Source: Isohypsibius dastychi
Lineage: Eukaryota > Tardigrada > Eutardigrada > Parachela > Isohypsibiidae
Length of the DNA: 34,212 bases
Assembly (NCBI GenBank): GCA_034696485.1
Contig: JAQIWT010000113.1
Location: 1 to 34,212, forward strand
Direction: 5' to 3'
In this document: piece after piece, positions 1-10,707 of the stretch
Layout: each line of letters starts with the position of its first letter
How positions within the stretch are numbered: the stretch's first letter is position 1
Notes under the pieces: generated by a model
Database searches by the model: none
What the model was told of the DNA's origin: nothing
Seen by the model: the letters and a program-made list of their open reading frames with translations, nothing else
Made by a program: the position numbers and the translations under genes

Positions 1-90
1 ATTGCACATTGCATTGCACCGACTCCCGTTTGCAATTGCAATGCAATGCAATTTGCATTGCATTTGCAATGCAGAAAATTTGCAATTAAC
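1..90. repeat. TTGCA/TGCAA low-complexity tract
   Basis: The first 90 bases are made almost wholly of overlapping TTGCA, TGCAAT and ATGCAA words on both strands, so the tract can pair with itself. No coding potential. It lies just upstream of the first Kazal gene and may be satellite-like or part of a repeat cut by the window edge. Confidence 0.6.
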
Positions 91-242
91 ATCCATAGTC
101 TATAGTTCCATGTGCGCGATTGTTTGCCCATTGAATCCGCTTCAACCGGTTTTTGTTGCTGTGAGCTGAAGTAAACATCTCCGTAGAGAAAACACAAAAT
201 CGAAGTTTTTTGTTGAACCCACTGTCTTTTTTCTTCACAATT

Positions 243-535
243 ATGAATTTCGGGATCAGCATAATCTTTACTGTCATCTTTTTATCACGTACTGGTAAGT
301 CGTTTGCCGCAAGGATACACTATAAAACTTTGGTTTAATATACTTGTGTGACGCTTTGCTCTACAGTAATATTTGCTATGCAGTTAATTCAACGTTCAGA
401 TTTGGAGGCACCACTGGCTGCATTTGTACACTTGAATTTAAACCAGTTTGTGGGGACGATGGACATACTTATGCAAATACATGTGAAGCTGAATGCGCTG
501 GCACATCAGTTTCTTCCAGCGGGAGGTGTCGATGA
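243..535 (+). CDS. Secreted single-domain Kazal-type serine protease inhibitor
   Basis: Two exons: 243-294 and 384-535. Exon 1 encodes a hydrophobic signal peptide (MNFGISIIFTVIFLSRT) and ends in phase 1 at a GTAAGT donor. The acceptor TATGCAG at 377-383 restores the frame. Exon 2 holds one Kazal domain with the signature PVCGDDGHTYANTC and the closing GxC, then stops. The predicted protein is about 68 residues, normal for a one-domain inhibitor. The reactive loop reads CTLEFKPVCG, so P1 is Leu and P1' is Glu, as in avian ovomucoid third domain. From family knowledge, a Leu P1 points to chymotrypsin-, elastase- or subtilisin-like targets. The start is chosen because it is the only ATG giving a signal peptide in the right splice phase. 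Probably exported. Confidence 0.85.
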
Positions 536-771
536 TGGCAGTCGACTAGATCAGCCGCCCAGCACCGTGAAGTCACTACAGATTTTTGACTTACAAACTT
601 TGTTTTCGTATATTTCGTATATTTTGTTTCTGACAGGAAGAAGGTGCTACTTTTTTAGTTCATTGCGGCTTTTGGATGTCAAGCGCTACTTGTATGCACA
701 ACGTTGTTGAACAATATCAAATGATTCATGTGCGTGAATCATAGTTACGTTGTGCTGAAAATCTGCTTGGT

Positions 772-2647
772 TTAGCACCATTCTAACAAAGCGGCGCTGC
801 GACATGGAGTGGCAGCGTACTCTGAACGGTAATCATAATAGAGTTTCGCCGCACAAGTTTGGACGGTTCCTTTCCAGACACCGGAGACCAAGGCGCAGTT
901 GCAGATATACGGCGTACACGCAGCTAATGGATATCGGACCGGAGCGATACCCATACGCCCATTACAGTTGACAGTATTGCACTTTAACGCCAGATCTGTA
1001 GGGACGACTGGCCAGCTTGCGGGTGGATTGGTGACGATGGTGGTAGCATTGCAGTACGTCGCACTTGGTAGCTGGCACGTTTTCGTTGCACCGTTGAACT
1101 TGTAGCCTGCAGGGCAAGCGATCTGCTTGTGCCTCGGAGTGGTAGCTGGGTTGCATTGGCAGTAGTTACTGCTACATGGCTGCACCTGGTAGTTAGCAAA
1201 CACTCGACTGTTACAGAACAGTGGGTCGCATCTATCGTAACCCGCGGGTCGACCAATCGGCGGAGGTGTGGTCATCGCGGTGGTCGGTGCGGCAGTAGGA
1301 GCTCGGGTCGTTGTGGGAGTGGTAGGTGCAGCAGTTGAGGCTCTTGTTGTTGTGAGGGTGGTAGGTGCTGCAGTAGTCGGTGCAGCAGTTGGGGCTCTTG
1401 TTGTTGTGGGGGTGGTAGGTGCTGCAGTAGGGGCTATTGTTGTGGTGGGAGTTGTGAGTGGAGTAGTTGGAGCTAAGGTGGTAGTTGTAGGAACTGTGGT
1501 GGGAGCTTTTGTTGTGGTCGGAGTTGTTGGTGTTGTAGTAGCGGCCGCTGTTGTTGCAGCGGTTGATATTGGAGTAGTGCTTCCCGTTTTCGCTGAAAAA
1601 TCAACCATAGAATAAAAGACATGGTGGGATTGGGATCTGAATGAGATCAATTGAAATGTGCGTACCACACAGTTTTCCATTTTCACAACTTGTTCCCGCT
1701 GGGCATGCCGCACATGACGTTCCTTGCAGATACGGGTATTGTCCAATGTAGTTACCACTATTGGTCAGGTTTGAGATCAGCTGGTTTAGAATAGATCAGC
1801 CATTACTTACGGTGGACAGTAATTGCAGACGTAGAAAGCGAATGTAGGACATTTTTTGAAAGCACATCCCACCTGGAAACTGTTGGCCCAAACAATCTGA
1901 AAAAAGTAGAGCATTTTCATCGCAGCTGAACAAGAGAGGAGAGTGACCCAAGAACAATTCACATAGGCGGAAATTTCTGTGAGAGAGTAACTACCTGGGT
2001 GTAATGGCCAGTCGCCGGGCTGGTGCCAACACTTGGCGTCGGTGAATAGTTGTAGGTGTTCACCTCGTTGTAAAACATATCGATAATTTGTTTCCAAGAG
2101 AAGAGGCCGCTTCCAGACGCAATATTCTGGCCACATGGATATTCTAGAGGGAGAAAACGTGAAGCATATAAAGCGAAGCATTCTCTATTGTTCCATGGTC
2201 ATCCATATTGTAAAAAGTATAAAAGAAGTGCCCCCCAAGACTTACCCGAAGTCGTTCGTTCGGCGACGGTATTGTGCTGGTAAACGCAGTTGTTGGCCCA
2301 CGTCTGCGCCTGAGCGGCAGCCTCTGCGTTCCACTGCATTTTCATCATGTTAGTAGCCTGAGGTTTGGTTCTCAGGCAGTTATGCTTTCTCACGACATAA
2401 TCTGCGATAGCTGCACCTGACACTCCTTCTGTGATGAGTTGTGACTCCGTTAAACCACTCGGCTCGGAGAAAGTAACGTTATCCAACGGCCAGGATGACG
2501 GGTTGCTCCATGAAAAGGGTGAAGTTTGTGGAATGCACAGATCGACCACAGCCGAAGAGCTCGTTGTTGGCATAGAAGTTGAGGCTGAGGCAGCTGTGGG
2601 AGTGGTCGTTGCTGCGACCGAAGTCATCGAAGTTGCTGTGGTCGGAG

Positions 2648-2705
<58 letters not shown>

Positions 2706-5700
2706 CATTAGCTCCGGACAAAAAGTAGATGTTGGGTAACGACAAGTGTTAGTAGCAACATCAAAGTAGCTACCCGTATTACAGGTCCACTGTGTTACCT
2801 GGCGGCATAGACAATAAGAACTGGAGCATGGGCTCAGTTCCCAATACGTTGTGCCGGCTTTATTCGAACAGAAACTTGCATCACATGTGTACCCTGAATA
2901 CGGTGTTGTGGGAGTCAGTGATGCTGGGGTAACCGTAGTTGCTGTTGTAGCTGCAGTTGTGGCTGCCGGACAAAACAGGTCGCTTGGAGATTGACAGGTT
3001 TTTGTGGCTGGGTTGTAAAGCATTCCGGTGGCACAGGTGTATTTCGTGAACTCTTTACATCCACAGAATGACTGGTTGCAGCCGGGTCGAATGGAATAAC
3101 GTCCGCTAATGCGGCTGGAACAAAATGCAACATCACAATTGTAGTAGCCTGGTGGCAGTGTAGTGGTCAAAGCAGTCGTAGTTGGTGCTGTGGCTACGGT
3201 CGTGGTTGGGGACGTTGGAATAGTGGATGGCATTGGTTCCGGACAGAATGTAGAAGTTGGGTACCGACAACTGCTAGTAGCGACATCAAAGTAGCTACCC
3301 GCATTACAGGTCCATTGTGTTACCTGGCGGCACAGACAGTAAGAACTGGAGCATGGGCTTAGCTCCCAGAACGCGGTGCCGACTTTGCCTGAACAAAATG
3401 TCGCATCACACGTGTACCCTGAATACGGTGTTGTGGAAGTCAAGGTTGCTGGGGTCACTGGAGTTGCTGTTGGAGCTAAAGTTGTGGCTGCTGGGCAAAA
3501 CAAGTCGCTTGGAGATTGACAGGTTTTTGTTGTTGGGTTAAAAAGCATTCCTGTGGCACAAGTATATTTGGTGAACTCTTTACATCCACAGAATGTCTGG
3601 TTGCAGCCGGGCCGAATGGAGTAACGTCCATTAGTACGACTGGAACAAAATGAAACATCACAATTGTAGTAGCCTGGTGGCAGTGTGGTGGTCAAAGCAG
3701 TTGTTGTTGGTGTGGTTACGATGGTGGTTGGTATGGTGGTTGAGGTCGTGGTTGGTGTGGTAGCTATGGTCGTGGTTGGGGACGCCGGAATAGTGGATGG
3801 CATCAACTCCGGACAGAAAGTAGAACTTGGATAGCTGCATCCCTGCGTTGCTAGGTTGAAGTACGATGTTCCGCCGCAAGTGAATCTGCTATATTCATAG
3901 CAGTAACAGTAACTAGCGGAACATGTATTCAGTTCGTAGAAACCCTTGACTTTCCCTGAACAGAAAACCGCGTCACATTTATTTCCTGTAGAAAGTGTTG
4001 TTGATACAAGGGTTGTGGTCGGACTCTGCGTAGTGCTGGATGGGCAAAATGATCCACTTGGAGCTTCACACGACCTGCTGACTGGATTATATAGCAATCC
4101 AGAAGCACAAGTGTATTGGAAAAATTCGCCGCATCCGCAAAATGTCTGGTTACAACCCGGACTAACTGCATACCGCCCAAGTGCACGAGTTGAGCAAAAG
4201 GCGGAATCGCAGTTGAAATAGCCGGGTGGAAGGGTGGTTGTTGTAGTTGTTGCACAAGTGGTGGTTGATGGTGGTGGAATACTTTCCGGGCAGTACGTAG
4301 CGTTGGCCTTTATGCACTGCTTTCCATCAAATACGGCGCCCCCGTTTGTGGAATATGTTCGTCCACAGCTAGTCTCTGGCAAGAAGCAGCCAGGCATTTG
4401 GCTCAGCACACAATCGCAGTAGGAAGTGGCGCACTGTGCGAGCTGATATTTTCCAGTTGGATTCGTCTTACCAGCGCAGAAGTTCCAGTCACACGTTTGC
4501 AGCATCGGTGCAACGGTTGTAGTAGTGGAGCAAAAAGTAGAATTCGGCAGCTGACAGGACGATGTGGCTTCATCAAAAAATGTGCCGGTCGGGTAACAGG
4601 TTCTCTTTGATGCCGCTTTACATTGACAGTACCAGGAATTACATTTACTGGTGTTGATATAAAACCCCGGCGCGCGGCTGGCGCAAGTTTCTGCGTTACA
4701 CGGTAGCACAGGTGCTTCTGTTTGGGCAGTCGGTACGGCAGGGAACCCGGGGATGACGGCGCGAACGCTGAATATTCGATTCTCAAAACCTGCATGGTTT
4801 GAACCTCTGTGGATCCGGAACAACCCTTGCTCACCCCAATATGGGCCCCAAGAATTCACCGCGATCCAGTAAGGAACTCCAGCTTCTGTCCCCCATCCGA
4901 TCAGTTTCACGGCGTGGCTCCCACAACCGGTTACATTCGGGGTCATTTGATAGACGCCTAGAAGAGGAGTTATAGCGGATTCTGTCATCCAAATGACAAG
5001 TTCAAGTTTACCAGTTTTGTATGAATAAAAATCGTTGTAGACGGTGAAAGAAGCGGTAACTGGACCGTTGTCATAGATTTCCTGCTTAATGAGGCTTTCA
5101 ACGTCTAAACTTGCTGCGATATTTGTTGTCCAGACCCAGCTCATGCTATTGTAGTCATACAAGGTATGTGACTGATTTCTTGCATTCGTCCCGAAACTAT
5201 AACCGATTCCGATTATATTCGTACCTGTTGAATACGGTTTTCAATTCACGGAGGTCATATGCCTTATCTGGGCAGAGTACACACTGCACTGCACACTTAC
5301 CAAAGCTTTTGTCACTCAAATACGCTTTTGAGTAGCCAGAATTTGTACAGGTTTTTGTGCAGTTCCGCGTGTCACCGTCGCCAGAATACGAAGTGTAAGG
5401 CATGCATCCAGTGGTTGGCTGATTCCATTCGCCACCACTTACCAGGCCTTGGTTGACGAACATCCGCATTGCTTCTTCCACGTAATATCCACCACTATAG
5501 CGAAAGCATTTTCATTTCGCAGAACTTCACGCTACTAGAAATGTTGCGTACCATAAGTCAGTGCTGTTGTACATCGTGAGTCTCGAGCTCGGTGGCATGC
5601 ATGTGATTTGATCCTGGACAGAGAGTTTCTTGGCGATTGTGTTCCCCGAAGCTATGCAAATGCGATCGGATGCCACCGAGGCAGCAGCGTGCGCCTGAAA

Positions 5701-6584
5701 TACGAATTAATTCCAGAATTTATAAAGCATTAGAGAAATAAATGTAGATTAAAGCTTCATAGCCGACAATGCCATCAGAAAATATGGTTATTCTAATGCC
5801 CAATCAATTCTTTCTCAAGTAGACGGGACTAAATTGTGGGTGGTTGGGAATATTTTACCGGAAAGGTACTCAAAAGTTTCCGGACAGCCGTTATTGGTCA
5901 CCTCGATTTGCCAGGAAACATGATTCTACTCTTAAGATTTTGGTCAGTTCATCAAAACACCAGTCACAGTGCCAGTTACAGTGCTATAGGTTTCTAACAG
6001 TTAGGCCAATCTTCTCTCATTCTATACTAGTCTAGTACCTTTCTTTGCGTACTGAAAGCATCTGGTATAAGCCAGCATCTCCTTCACTCTCATTCAACTT
6101 TGGTCTAAATGGCTTTCAAGACATCAATACTCACCCAGCAAGAACCACAGCTCTTTTGATCACGAATGTCGCTGATGGTAGAGTTGCAGTTGGGCCAGTT
6201 TGTACGTGAATCGAAGCTGAGCGGCAAAACCGATCGTTTTTTTCTTGATTCGGTTGTGATTTCTGTATCCTCGGTGATGGGCATTACTACTGGATCTCTC
6301 GTCTTCAGACCCAGAAACGCAACCTTGTCCCTCTTTTTCATCCGGAAAAAGTTATTCTTTTCCGCTCTCCAGGTACTTTTTCCTCTTCGGTGAAGGTCGT
6401 TGACACGACTGAAAACAGGATTTCAGAATTAATGTCACAGATGGTAAACAACCTCTTACGTGATGACAGATTCATCATCCTCGTCTTCTACATCCAAATT
6501 CGGCTCATCTTCCTCCCTCTTCTTTGCCAGCCCGATGCTGAAAAGAACCGCCAAAACCAAAAGAACCAAAAGTTTGAATCTCAT
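772..6584 (-). CDS. Chimeric secreted cathepsin B-like protease / chitin-binding-like modules / CAP domain protein
   Basis: Nine exons: 6460-6584, 6135-6408, 5552-5694, 5301-5494, 2246-5224, 1995-2143, 1811-1896, 1666-1757, 772-1592; all phases match, giving 1,620 aa. Order: signal peptide (1-20); acidic spacer; C1 propeptide ([12 protein letters not shown]) ending in RKKR (97-100), a furin-type site; peptidase C1A domain to about 405 with Cys132 (CGSCW), His349 ([12 protein letters not shown]) and Asn369 (NSWG), so the catalytic set is complete; eight 8-Cys modules resembling CBM14/peritrophin (pattern CDxxFC...CGC...C...C...FC) on Thr-rich mucin-like linkers; a CAP/SCP domain (about 1188-1347) with GHYTQIVWANS and [11 protein letters not shown]; another Thr-rich linker; two more modules. 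Exon 1 and the 4-5 junction rest on splice logic only. Likely an extracellular enzyme anchored to chitin or mucus. Confidence 0.85.
2647..2705. repeat. (GTT)n microsatellite coding poly-Thr
   Basis: About 20 uninterrupted GTT triplets on the + strand. In the protease gene on the minus strand they read as ACA and lengthen the Thr linker between module 8 and the CAP domain. Slippage would change linker length without breaking the frame. Confidence 0.95.
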
Positions 6585-6637
6585 ATTCGCAAAAGCCGAG
6601 AAAAGTGGCTTGAAATATTGTGCCCACACTATTTCTT

Positions 6638-6645
6638 CTTATATA
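6638..6645 (-). promoter_or_regulatory. TATA box of the chimeric protease gene
   Basis: TATATAAG on the minus strand, about 54-61 bases upstream of the chosen ATG at 6584. Its position supports that start and the short first exon with the signal peptide. Confidence 0.55.
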
Positions 6646-7412
6646 GTGTTTACGTGACAAACCATTTCTTCGCGTGGACACACTCAAGATAAAAAAGTGT
6701 TTACTATTTGTAAAATGCACTCAAAAATTTGGGAAACAACCCTGGCGGGCGAAGCACGATTGGTTCAGTAAGGAAATCAAGTGTTCTGAAGACACTCTGA
6801 AGTTAGCAAAGACGAAAACAGGACACTTTGGTCAGATAGGAATTCTCGTAAAGATATCGTACCAAATACCGTTGCGAAAGAAGAACGAAATTTTTTCATA
6901 CCGATTGGTGACCAGAAATCAATACCCCCCCCCCGCACGCATGATACCGCAACGTTAAGGTTTGAGTTCAATTCAGTATAAAAATGTACAGCCGGAAATC
7001 ACTGTCGAAACTTGGCTGATTTTCCGGAATTCACATCATTTATTCAAGTATTATTGCTTCCAGAAAATTGTTCAAAAACCATATCGCATCCTCGGCTGAG
7101 TTTTTTCTAGCAGATCGAACTTGAAAACGAAATGGAATGGTCACGCAATTCTCTGAGTGGCTGTCAGCTCTCGGTGTATTGCACGTTCACCGTGATGTTC
7201 AGTTCTCTGGACATCATCAACTGCATGTTCATTTTGAGGTCAGAGCTAGAGTCACGGAAATTAACAAGCATGTTTGGCCGGGTAACTTGCATCCTTGTGC
7301 GCAAAGTACACTTGCTCTTCTCAATCTTAAGTCTTCTTAATGTTGGATGAATATGATAGTTGAGAGAAGTGTTCGATTCTGAAATGCAGGGACGTGTGGG
7401 CAATTGCAGCTG
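6646..7412. other. Intergenic, no gene seen
   Basis: No reading frame here has a signal peptide, a domain or usable splice sites. There is a short C-run near 6926-6934. Frames around 7132-7350 lack any recognisable motif. Confidence 0.5.
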
Positions 7413-7418
7413 TACGTG

Positions 7419-8498
7419 TGTAGCCGGCAAGATAGTTGCGCGCAACTAGCAACTAACTTGCCGGACATCTCGGCAAGATAGTTGCGTCGGCAAGTTAGTT
7501 GCGCGCATTTCGGCTAGATAGTTGTGCACTGCGGAAATATTCATCATTGACATTTTTGATTCCATGGAGAGCTCTTTGGATTTCATGAGTAATATCAGCT
7601 GTTATTTATCACACCAAATGTTTAACTGAAAATGACACCTGATGGACTCAATCGATTCTAACAACATGCCACGGCATCACGAATACCAGCGAGCAAAATT
7701 TTAAAATAAAAAAGTTGGCTGAATTTCTTATCATACACTAATTAAATCTGCAGTCAGTTTTGGTGTCTTCTTGAGAGTGTTATGAATTCAAGTTTGCCTG
7801 TTGCTCTTTGCCTTTGTTCTTTGCTCATACAATGGTAAAAGACAGACTCTTCGATCTTACCGACTGACGCAACTATCTTGCCGGAGAACGCAACTATCTT
7901 GCCGGACGGCGCAACTAACTTGCCGAGCGGCGCAACGATCTTGCCGAGGAACACATGGTTCTGCTGTTGAGCAATTTTTTCACATATCTCAATATATTCT
8001 ATTCAAATGAATGCAGCCCGACGAGAATGTTCCCTGGACGGGGGGTGTGTGCCTCTAACAACCTTATTCTCCATTGTGAAAATAAAGCGCAAGATGTCTG
8101 AAGTTTGGTGAGAATGCATCACAAGTTCACCTCGGATCTCTACAACCAAATATTTGGTTGAAACTTGAGCTGAATCTAGCAAGAAGACATGACGACGTAT
8201 TTTTGGAATATTTATTGGCAACTGAGTGTTTCCACCAGAAAGAATTTAGATGTTTTTTTTGGGGGGTTGATAAGCATTGTTTTTAATTGCAGGAGCCAAA
8301 TTGGCTTCCGACTAAGATTAACCCAGTAAAATTGAAGCATTTTTACGTTTTGATTAAGTCAAACAAACTCAAATCGGAGGCTCTGCAGCACGCAACTATC
8401 TTGCCGAAACACGCGCAACTAACTTGCCGACGCAACTATCTTGCCGAGATGCCCGGCAAGTTAGTTGCTAGTTGCGCGCAACTATCTTGCCGGCTACA
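7419..8498. mobile_element. TGTAGCC-family non-autonomous DNA transposon, copy A (complete, 1,080 bp)
   Basis: The element starts TGTAGCCGGCAAGATAG and ends with the exact inverse, CTATCTTGCCGGCTACA. It is flanked by perfect 6-bp direct repeats TACGTG at 7413-7418 and 8499-8504. Each terminus is itself a hairpin: GGCAAGATAGTTGC pairs with GCAACTAACTTGCC. The 15-mer GCAACTATCTTGCCG, or the variant with TAACTTG, recurs many times at the left end (7425-7525), near the middle (7868-7945) and at the right end (8393-8494). There is no long ORF, so it must be mobilised by another element. A 6-bp target duplication rules out Tc1/mariner (TA). I do not assign a superfamily. Confidence 0.85.
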
Positions 8499-8504
8499 TA
8501 CGTG

Positions 8505-9106
8505 CTGCATTGCATTACATGACACGTCACAACGATTCCAGGAGAATTTCCATTTGAGCATGTCCTGCAGCGTCGACGTAAAACAGGCACGTTTACTTTT
8601 GATGGTACTCATAATCTGAATTGTCAGCAGAAGACAAGATGTGGAGATCTGCATTCGATTAGCTACGAAGCCGTGATATAACCAGGCATCAAGTACTAGC
8701 TTGCACTGGAGCGCGATTTTTCCAGCTTGTTCAAGAAGTTTGTTTTCTGTAACAGAAAACTACCACAGCGTTTTCTGCCACAAAATGTCGATATTTATTA
8801 GCAGAATGTCGACAATCACCGACAAAATGTCGTGCTGGTGTGAAGTGGGCATATATGGTCTTTGCCGAAGTACACTGCTTTCGCCGTAAAGTGAACATAC
8901 GGAAGAAGTCATATCAAAGCGCACATGCAAGACTCCGTTGTAATGCCTAGCTCGAAACACAAAAAGAGCTAAATTGTGGCTACCTGCTTCTGGTTGGTTA
9001 GCTCAAAACTCACTTAGAAGTCGTCAGAACCACTAGTTTTCTTGATTATTACGTTCTGGCTCGTTTTCGTGTTTACGGATCTTTTCCTCGTTTTTGATTG
9101 ATCACA
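8505..9106. other. Spacer between the two TGTAGCC elements, no gene seen
   Basis: No supported gene. A short cluster of an (A)AAATGTCG-like word occurs near 8783-8835 (CAAAATGTCG, GCAGAATGTCG, CAAAATGTCG), with unknown meaning. Confidence 0.4.
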
Positions 9107-9420
9107 TGTAGCCGGCAAGATAGTTGCGCGCAACTAGCAACTAACTTGCCGGGCATCTCGGCAAGATAGTTGCGTCGGCAAGTTAGTTGCGCGTATTTCG
9201 GCAAGATAGTTGTGCACTGCGGAAATACTCAGCAGTGACATTTTCGATTCCATGGAGAGCTATAAAAGCTCTTTGAATTTCATGAATAATAACAGCTCTT
9301 ATTTATCACACCAAATATTCGACTGAAAAAATCACCTGATGGACTCAATCGATTTTAACAACATGCCACCGCATTACGAATACCAGCGGGCAAAATTTTC
9401 AAAATAAAAAGTTTAGTTTA

Positions 9421-10707
9421 CTGTGCGATTCAGTTGCATTGATACACTTTTTCAGAAATTTATTTCTCCACAACCGCTCAACCGATTTTCACAAAAATGC
9501 TTCTATCTGATAGCCCTTTTTCTCTACCATAAGATCAACTCGTTTAGGCCATGATCGAAGAGCACGCTTAATTACAGAAATATCAAAACCCGCCCACACC
9601 CGCTTCGCATTGCGCACCAGTTGCTGCTGCGTGGTCGCCTTCTTCCTGTTGCATCTTTTCTTAAAAATCGAGTTCATCGCGTAATCCATCGGGGACAGAT
9701 CTGGAGGATAGGGTGGCCATTGCTCTTTCGTAATCCATTTCTTTTTGTTAACTGTAAGCCATTCAACTACCTCTTTGCACGCGTGAGAAGGAGCGTAGTC
9801 CATGTGGAGGATAACTTTGTCTTCTTCTCCCGGATATAATCGCGGGACGTCTTTCTCGTACAAAGGTTTGAGAACCAAGTCAATGAAGTTCTTGCCATTC
9901 ACCTTGATTTATCAGGGACGAAATACAAGCTTGTTTGGCCACGCATGCAGATTCCCATCGTCACCATTTTTTTCATCGACCAACCTCCTCCACTTTTATG
10001 CTTCCACTTATCTGGTCGTTCTTTCCCTTTTTCCTCGTAGTATCCGTCCCGCTCTCCAGTCATATCGTTCAGGGTAATCATCGTTTCATCAATTGTGAGC
10101 AGAAAAGGAAGATTCCGTCTGCTGATGAGGCGTCGGAAGCCTGGACCGCGAAGGAGTCGTTTCGCAGCTTGAGCATCGGTGAGCTTGTGAGTTTTGGTCT
10201 TTTTCTTGTACTTCATTCCGAGATCCTTCGTCAAAACCCGATTTATTGTTGACTGGGAGACTCCATACCTCGATTCCAACTCTCTTTGCGTCGGAGGATC
10301 AGCTTTGTTGACAATATTTTCCACGTTTTTGATCAGGCGCTTGGTTCTTACTTTTGGCAGTCCTGGGCTATTCGTCTTTTTGGTCTTTCCAGATTTTTTT
10401 GAATTTCCATTCTCCTTCTCAGCAAGAAGACGATTGATCGTACAATGGGAAACCACGATTCGATCTTCCGCTAGACGTTTCTGGATTTTCCGAGAAGTAG
10501 GAATAAACTGGCTAAGAGTCAAAATACGGGACTTGAGTTCAGAACTAATTTTCGGAGGCATTTCTTCATCTCGACCGTTGGAAACAATTTTAAACAGTTG
10601 GAAAATGACAACAGTTTCAAGAAAGTGGGTGGGATTGATTGGTTTGGTACAATAACGAGCGCGGGGAATTTTTTTAGGAAGTGTATCAATGCAATTGAAT
10701 CATACAG
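9421..10707 (-). mobile_element. Mariner-like element (DD37D) inserted in copy B
   Basis: The 1,287-bp insertion has terminal inverted repeats of about 29 bp. The left end begins CTGTGCGATTCAGTTGCATT and the right end is the inverse of CTGTATGATTCAATTGCATT, so there are a few mismatches. It is flanked by TA at 9419-9420 and 10708-10709. Removing it restores the sequence of copy A (which has GA at that site), so the insertion is directly visible. It carries one transposase gene, on the minus strand. Confidence 0.9.
9489..10561 (-). pseudogene. Mariner (maT-like, DD37D) transposase, one frameshift
   Basis: Two overlapping minus-strand frames make up one transposase. 9899-10561 holds the N-terminal paired-type helix-turn-helix domains (SRYGVSQSTINRVL) and the first catalytic Asp (LTIDETMI). 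9489-9902 holds the second Asp (HMDYAPSHAC) and the third (YPPDLSPMDY), with 37 residues between them. That spacing is the DD37D signature of the maT group of Tc1/mariner. The frames part at about 9899-9905, where a one-base deletion puts a stop after VPDKSR. Otherwise the gene looks recent: no other stop or gap is seen, and all three catalytic residues remain. A sequencing error at this base is possible. Confidence 0.88.

Noticed and set aside
348-710. 120-residue + strand frame overlapping the first Kazal gene
   Set aside because: Different frame from the Kazal domain, no motif, and it crosses the Kazal exon.
1268-1615. Val/Ala/Gly-rich + strand reading frame
   Set aside because: It is the reverse of the Thr/Pro/Ala linker of the chimeric protease; triplet bias keeps all frames open.
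2431-2745. Poly-Val (+) and poly-Asn (-) frames
   Set aside because: They are other frames of the GTT microsatellite and of the CAP-linker coding region.
5225-5252. Very short (28-bp) intron at the exon 4-5 junction of the protease
   Set aside because: A 76-bp intron (5225-5300) with a better donor (GTAAGT) gives matching phase and removes an extra Cys-rich stretch foreign to cathepsin B.
7413-8504. TA target duplication for TGTAGCC copy A, as for Tc1/mariner
   Set aside because: Using TA leaves unequal ends; using TACGTG gives perfect termini on both sides, and copy B supports a 6-bp site.
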